Origin: Methylophaga marina
Lineage (GTDB): Bacteria > Pseudomonadota > Gammaproteobacteria > Nitrosococcales > Methylophagaceae
NCBI RefSeq assembly: GCF_030296755.1
Contig: NZ_AP027741.1
Span: 248,001-312,000 of the forward strand
Reading direction: 5' to 3'
Length of the DNA: 64,000 bases
Part shown: positions 60,515 to 64,000 of the stretch, one piece after another
Numbering within the stretch: position 1 is the first letter of the stretch
Layout: every line of letters begins with the position of its first letter
The notes under the pieces: generated by a model
The model's database searches: none
What the model saw: the letters and a program-made list of their open reading frames with translations, nothing else
What the model was told of the DNA's origin: nothing
Translations under genes and position numbers: made by a program

Positions 60515-62536
60515 ATGTCAAAATATAAAAACAACTTATTCTTTGATCTTTATTTTATTTTTAGTTCGGCATTCATTTTAATGCTGTTACAGACGCTACT
60601 AAGAGGCGTTCTCTTATGGCGAAACAATGATCTGACAGCCAGCATTCCCAGTCATGATCTTATTCATGCTTTTCTTACCGGGCTTCGCTTTGATTTGATT
60701 GTCACTGTTTATGCGCTGCTGCCATTAATAATTGGCTTACTGTTTAGAAAAGGTTTAAGCAACCGTAAAGCCTATACAGTCTGGCTTACCTTCGTTTCCA
60801 GCGTGATGATCTTTCTCGCTATCGTTGAGCTCGACTTTTATCATGAGTTTCATACACGGCTGAACAGCCTGGTTTTTGAATATATGAAGGAAGATCCGGC
60901 AACAGTATTAAGCATGATTTGGTATGGGTTTCCTGTCGTCACTTACCTCATCATTATCGGTCTAATGATCACGGCATTATTTTGTATCTTTACTGTAAAC
61001 AGCCGGATTAACCAAGCCAAGTCCACTGATAAAACTCGATACAGCCTCAGAATGACGGCATTTCTCGTCGTATTGTTAATATCAGTCGTGGCCGCACGAG
61101 GCACATTACGTCAGGGACCACCACTGCGTTGGGGTGATGCCTTCCAGAGTAATTATCTTTTTGCCAATCATTTGGGCTTAAACGGGGTTTATACATTAGC
61201 TAAAGCCGTTATCGGTACCAAAAAAGGTGATAATAAATGGCTCAAGAAAATGCCATTAGCTGATGCCGACAGTACTGTCGAGGAAATGATTCTAACGCCA
61301 TCTGATCAACTTATAGACCCCGAGTACTCACCAGTATTACGTAGTTATCATGCACGTGTGGGTTTAACCCAAAAACCATTAAATGTTGTGTTCATTCTGA
61401 TGGAAAGCTTCAGCGGTGAATATGTCGGTGCTTTAGGTCATGATGAAGGCATCACACCAGAATTCGACAAACTCGCCAAACAAGGCCTGTTATTCAATCG
61501 CTTTTTCTCAAACGGCACACACACTCACCAAGGTATGTTTACTTCATTAGCGTGCTTTCCTAACTTGCCTCACTATGAGTATTTAATGCAACAGCCTGAA
61601 GGCAGTAACCATTTTTCCGGTTTGATACAAATGACAGCCGACAGGGGTTATCAAAGTATGTACATCTATAACGGTGACTTTGCCTGGGATAATCAAAAAG
61701 GCTTTTTTGGTGCCCAGGGTATGCAGCATTTTATTGGCAGACATGATTTTGTGAATCCTGTTTTCTCAGATCCTACCTGGGGCGTATCTGATCAGGATAT
61801 GTTCGACCGGGCTACCGAAGAGTTACAAAAAATGCCTAAAGACAAGCCATTTTTTGCCTTTTTACAGACTTTATCCAATCATACCCCATATGCCTTACCT
61901 ACCCAGCTGCCTATTGCAAAAGTGACAGGTCACGGTGAGTTGAATGAACATTTAACGGCAATGCGATATGCCGACTGGGCATTAGGTCAGTTTTTCAAAA
62001 AAGTAGCCAAATCAAATTATTTCGATAACACACTCTTTGTTTTAGTGGGTGATCATGGTTTTAGCACGCCCAATCAAGTCACTGATATTGATATGCTTAA
62101 ATTTCATGTGCCGCTGTTAGTGATTGGTCCAGATGTTGTCAGAAAATATGGTCACACTAACTCAACGGTCGGCGCTCAAGTCGATATTGCACCGACAGTC
62201 GCGGGTTTAATGGGTGGAGATACCACTTATAACTGCTGGGGCCGTGATTTATTAAATATTAATGACGCCGGATTTGCTGTCATTAAACCATCAGGCTCAG
62301 ATCCAACCACAGCTATCATTGATGATAATAAAGTGCTGGTTAAATCAACAGACAACAATGCAACGTTATATAACTATGAGTTATTACCAAAAGCTTCTGC
62401 AAACACGCTTCATGACGCTGTTGACACAGAGAAACTGGAGCATCGTTTAGATGCCTATATTGTATCTGCCACATCGACTTTATTACGAGGTAAAGCCGGT
62501 ATAAAAACACCAGATAACCGCGTTGCTGTAAATTGA
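60515..62536 (+). CDS. LtaS-family membrane sulfatase / phosphoglycerol transferase
   Basis: A 673-residue protein with about five N-terminal membrane helices (to about residue 190) and a periplasmic alkaline-phosphatase-type domain. Family metal and catalytic motifs are ILMESFSGEYVG, GTHTHQGMFTSL (Thr337 the likely nucleophile), LSNHTPY and VGDHGFS. Family members transfer phosphoglycerol or other head groups to glycans. I start at 60515 (MSKYKNN); a GTG at 60479 in frame is also open. Neither start has a strong ribosome-binding site. Confidence 0.85.
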   Translation: MSKYKNNLFFDLYFIFSSAFILMLLQTLLRGVLLWRNNDLTASIPSHDLIHAFLTGLRFDLIVTVYALLPLIIGLLFRKGLSNRKAYTVWLTFVSSVMIFLAIVELDFYHEFHTRLNSLVFEYMKEDPATVLSMIWYGFPVVTYLIIIGLMITALFCIFTVNSRINQAKSTDKTRYSLRMTAFLVVLLISVVAARGTLRQGPPLRWGDAFQSNYLFANHLGLNGVYTLAKAVIGTKKGDNKWLKKMPLADADSTVEEMILTPSDQLIDPEYSPVLRSYHARVGLTQKPLNVVFILMESFSGEYVGALGHDEGITPEFDKLAKQGLLFNRFFSNGTHTHQGMFTSLACFPNLPHYEYLMQQPEGSNHFSGLIQMTADRGYQSMYIYNGDFAWDNQKGFFGAQGMQHFIGRHDFVNPVFSDPTWGVSDQDMFDRATEELQKMPKDKPFFAFLQTLSNHTPYALPTQLPIAKVTGHGELNEHLTAMRYADWALGQFFKKVAKSNYFDNTLFVLVGDHGFSTPNQVTDIDMLKFHVPLLVIGPDVVRKYGHTNSTVGAQVDIAPTVAGLMGGDTTYNCWGRDLLNINDAGFAVIKPSGSDPTTAIIDDNKVLVKSTDNNATLYNYELLPKASANTLHDAVDTEKLEHRLDAYIVSATSTLLRGKAGIKTPDNRVAVN

Positions 62537-62617
62537 TCAGCCTAGCGAATAATTGCCATCCTTTTTATATTTAGTTATGTTGTGCACTAGTTATTTGTAA
62601 AGAGGATGAATAACAAT

Positions 62618-62913
62618 ATGAAAATAAAATTCCTGATCATTCCATTGTTGATGACAGCATTTGCTGCTCATGCTGATAGCTCCACAGTCGATGCAGCAGT
62701 AGGTGGTGGCATCGGTGGTGCTATAGGCGCTGCTGTGGGTAATGAGGTGGGTGGTCGCGAAGGCGCAATGATTGGTGGTGCTGTAGGTGCAGCCACTGGT
62801 GTCGCCGTTAACACTGATGAAGAAGGTCACAGCGAACATCATGACAAACGTCATCATGAAAACCATCAGGGGCATTTCTGCCCGCCTGGCCAAGCAAAAA
62901 AGGCAACTGTTAG
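62618..62913 (+). CDS. Glycine-zipper exported protein, probable single-base deletion near its end
   Basis: The signal peptide MKIKFLIIPLLMTAFAAHA leads a glycine-zipper segment (GGGIGGAIGAAVGNEVGG, then GAMIGGAVGAATG), a His-rich stretch (GHSEHHDKRHHENHQGH) and FCPPGQAKK. As given, the frame runs on through a terminator to 63088. One A added to the A6 run at 62896-62901 yields the family ending GQAKKGNC and a stop at 62911, for about 98 residues. I take the ATG at 62618 as the start. It is probably a periplasmic or outer-membrane protein; the His-rich part may bind metal. Confidence 0.75.
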
Positions 62914-62920
62914 TTATCTG

Positions 62921-62950
62921 AAAAAGCCGTCATCAATGACGGCTTTTTTA
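62921..62950. terminator. Bidirectional terminator between the glycine-zipper and allophanate hydrolase genes
   Basis: AAAAAGCCGTCAT and ATGACGGCTTTTTT form a strong hairpin between convergent genes. Confidence 0.9.
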
Positions 62951-62956
62951 TATCGC

Positions 62957-64000
62957 TTATTTATTCAGCAAATACTTACGCCAAGATCTGAAAGATGTAA
63001 TGTCGGTCGCCTGCTCAAGGCCATAAGACTCACAGATAAACCCTGTAACCCAGCGTCCATCTTTTACTTCAAGCTTGCCCAAACCTAATGGGGCTGCAAT
63101 GCCTGCCAGAAAAGAGCCTAACGTTGCTGTGGGTAAAGACCAAAGTTCCATTTCAATCTCTGACCCGCTTTCATCACGAACTAATCCAGGTCTTTTGGGC
63201 GGACCACCCGCTAAGGCATAAAGCTTATAGGTGTTAGCTGTTACCGTTTTCTCTAAAAATACGCCGCCCCGCTCTGTCAATTGATAATTGAGTGGTTGTC
63301 CTTGTAAATGCGCTCCACACACAGCGACAGTGATACGATCACCACAGCTTGAGATAGCCGCTGATGAATCTGGGCAGGCAACATCCATCGCACCTAAAGG
63401 CAATCGTAATGTCTGCTGCATCAAATTGGCATAACTTAATAATCGGGCATCACTAAAAGCACGTGAAAATAAGGTCACACCAAACGGTAAACCCGATGAA
63501 ATAAATCCTGTCGGTACCGCTATCGCACTGCAATCGAGCAGGTTCATAAAGTTAGTGTAATGCCCCAGATTACTATTAAGTTTTATCGGGTCAGCCTGTA
63601 CCTGTTCAATGGTATAGGTGGTGCCAGCTGTTGGCGTCAGAATAAAATCATAGCTTTGCAACACGTCTCTTACCTGCTGTCGGCAAGCCTGTAACTTATA
63701 TTCCGCTTTAAATAAGTCATCTGCTCGGGCATCTTCCTGTGTCGCCAGAATATCCTGAATGACTTGCAGCATAGCTTGTCTGTTGACGCCTTCTGTTGCC
63801 ACACGACGCTCCGCCACCCAAGGGCCTTCATAAAGCAGTCTGGCCGCAGTAAAGAATGGTTCGAAATCGATAAAGTGTTTCTCACCACCCAGGCTTTCCA
63901 GATGTTTTACCGCTTGTTCAAACTGCTCAGCATATTCTGCATCACCAAAAAATTCAGCTGATCAGGTTTTGGCACAGCAAAACTAAACGTACTCTCGGCT
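62957..64000 (-). pseudogene. atzF: Allophanate hydrolase, C-terminal part (frameshifted, truncated by window)
   Basis: The open part from about 63945 to 62957 reads FFGDAEYAEQFEQAV, then ARLLYEGPWVAERRVATEG (the end of the amidase domain) and the allophanate hydrolase C-terminal domain (about 120 residues, ending SWRKYLLNK). One T added to the T6 run at 63950-63955 (A6 on the plus strand) restores FAVPKPDQLNFFGDA and the frame to the window end. The catalytic Ser-Lys amidase residues lie upstream, outside the window. It converts allophanate to ammonia and CO2, after urea carboxylase. The ATG at 63817 is internal, not a start. Confidence 0.85.

Noticed and set aside
60515-62536. Lipoteichoic acid synthesis as a sign of Gram-positive origin
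   Set aside because: LtaS-fold proteins with five membrane helices are common in gammaproteobacteria, and all neighbours are Gram-negative type.
62914-63088. C-terminal extension of the glycine-zipper reading frame
   Set aside because: It reads through a terminator hairpin into the antisense of the allophanate hydrolase gene. One added base in the A6 run gives a natural family ending at 62913.
63670-63888. 72-residue ORF on the minus strand
   Set aside because: It is another frame of the allophanate hydrolase gene, which shows the conserved protein.
1-64000. CRISPR arrays, insertion sequences, prophage or toxin-antitoxin genes
   Set aside because: No repeated spacer units, transposase, integrase or phage structural genes are seen on either strand.

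Overview
This window reads as chromosome of a marine-type gammaproteobacterium with moderate GC. The evidence is the gene order mutS / pncC-recA-recX-alaS-lysC-csrA-tRNA-Ser-tRNA-Arg, the block rpe-gph-trpEGDC, TamA/TamB, CmoA/CmoB, TsaB, DksA, a Crp homologue and YcgL. A Methylophaga-like (Piscirickettsiaceae/Thiotrichales) host is my best guess, but no methylotrophy gene lies in the window, so the genus is only a guess. I see no prophage, insertion sequence, CRISPR array or integron; almost everything is housekeeping.

Layout. 1-5.7 kb: end of a copper ATPase, O-acetylhomoserine sulfhydrylase, rlmF, a zinc-sensing (CZB) diguanylate cyclase, an aminotransferase and dksA. 5.7-11.5 kb: tamA-tamB. 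11.6-17.1 kb: an AraC regulator divergent from an AldB/ExaC-type aldehyde dehydrogenase, followed by acetyl-CoA synthetase (an acetaldehyde to acetate to acetyl-CoA route), then hslR and a one-domain MazG. 17.1-19.4 kb: moaA, DUF2892, a BI-1 protein and tRNA-Ser(UGA). 19.6-26.6 kb: AMP/thymidine phosphorylase with a PRPP synthetase paralogue, a P-type proton ATPase, MtfA and two small exported proteins. 26.5-35.3 kb: cmoA-cmoB-tsaB, YceI with cytochrome b561, YgiQ, an L,D-transpeptidase, and a spermidine-synthase-like protein with DUF3530. 35.4-51.9 kb: rpe-gph-trpEGDC, a Crp homologue, OsmC, and the mutS-to-csrA block with three tRNAs. 52.2-57.7 kb: a methionine locus: tauE, mesD (core-MetE), mesX (DUF1852), metR and a divergent flavin/NAD(P)H reductase-like gene. 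57.7-64 kb: DUF2726, a chemoreceptor, an LtaS-like sulfatase, a glycine-zipper protein and the 3' part of allophanate hydrolase.

The most interesting locus is the mesX-mesD operon with its linked MetR and reductase. It looks like a folate-independent, probably oxygen-requiring methionine synthase system, whose electron donor or helper may be the neighbouring reductase; candidate MetR boxes lie upstream of mesX.

Caution about sequence quality: at least twelve single-base deletions break otherwise conserved genes (rlmF, tamB, acs, the AMP phosphorylase gene three times, two small exported proteins, ygiQ, a VOC protein, a glycine-zipper protein, allophanate hydrolase). All are deletions and nearly all sit in homopolymer runs. 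This is the signature of sequencing undercalls rather than gene decay, so these genes are probably intact in the organism.
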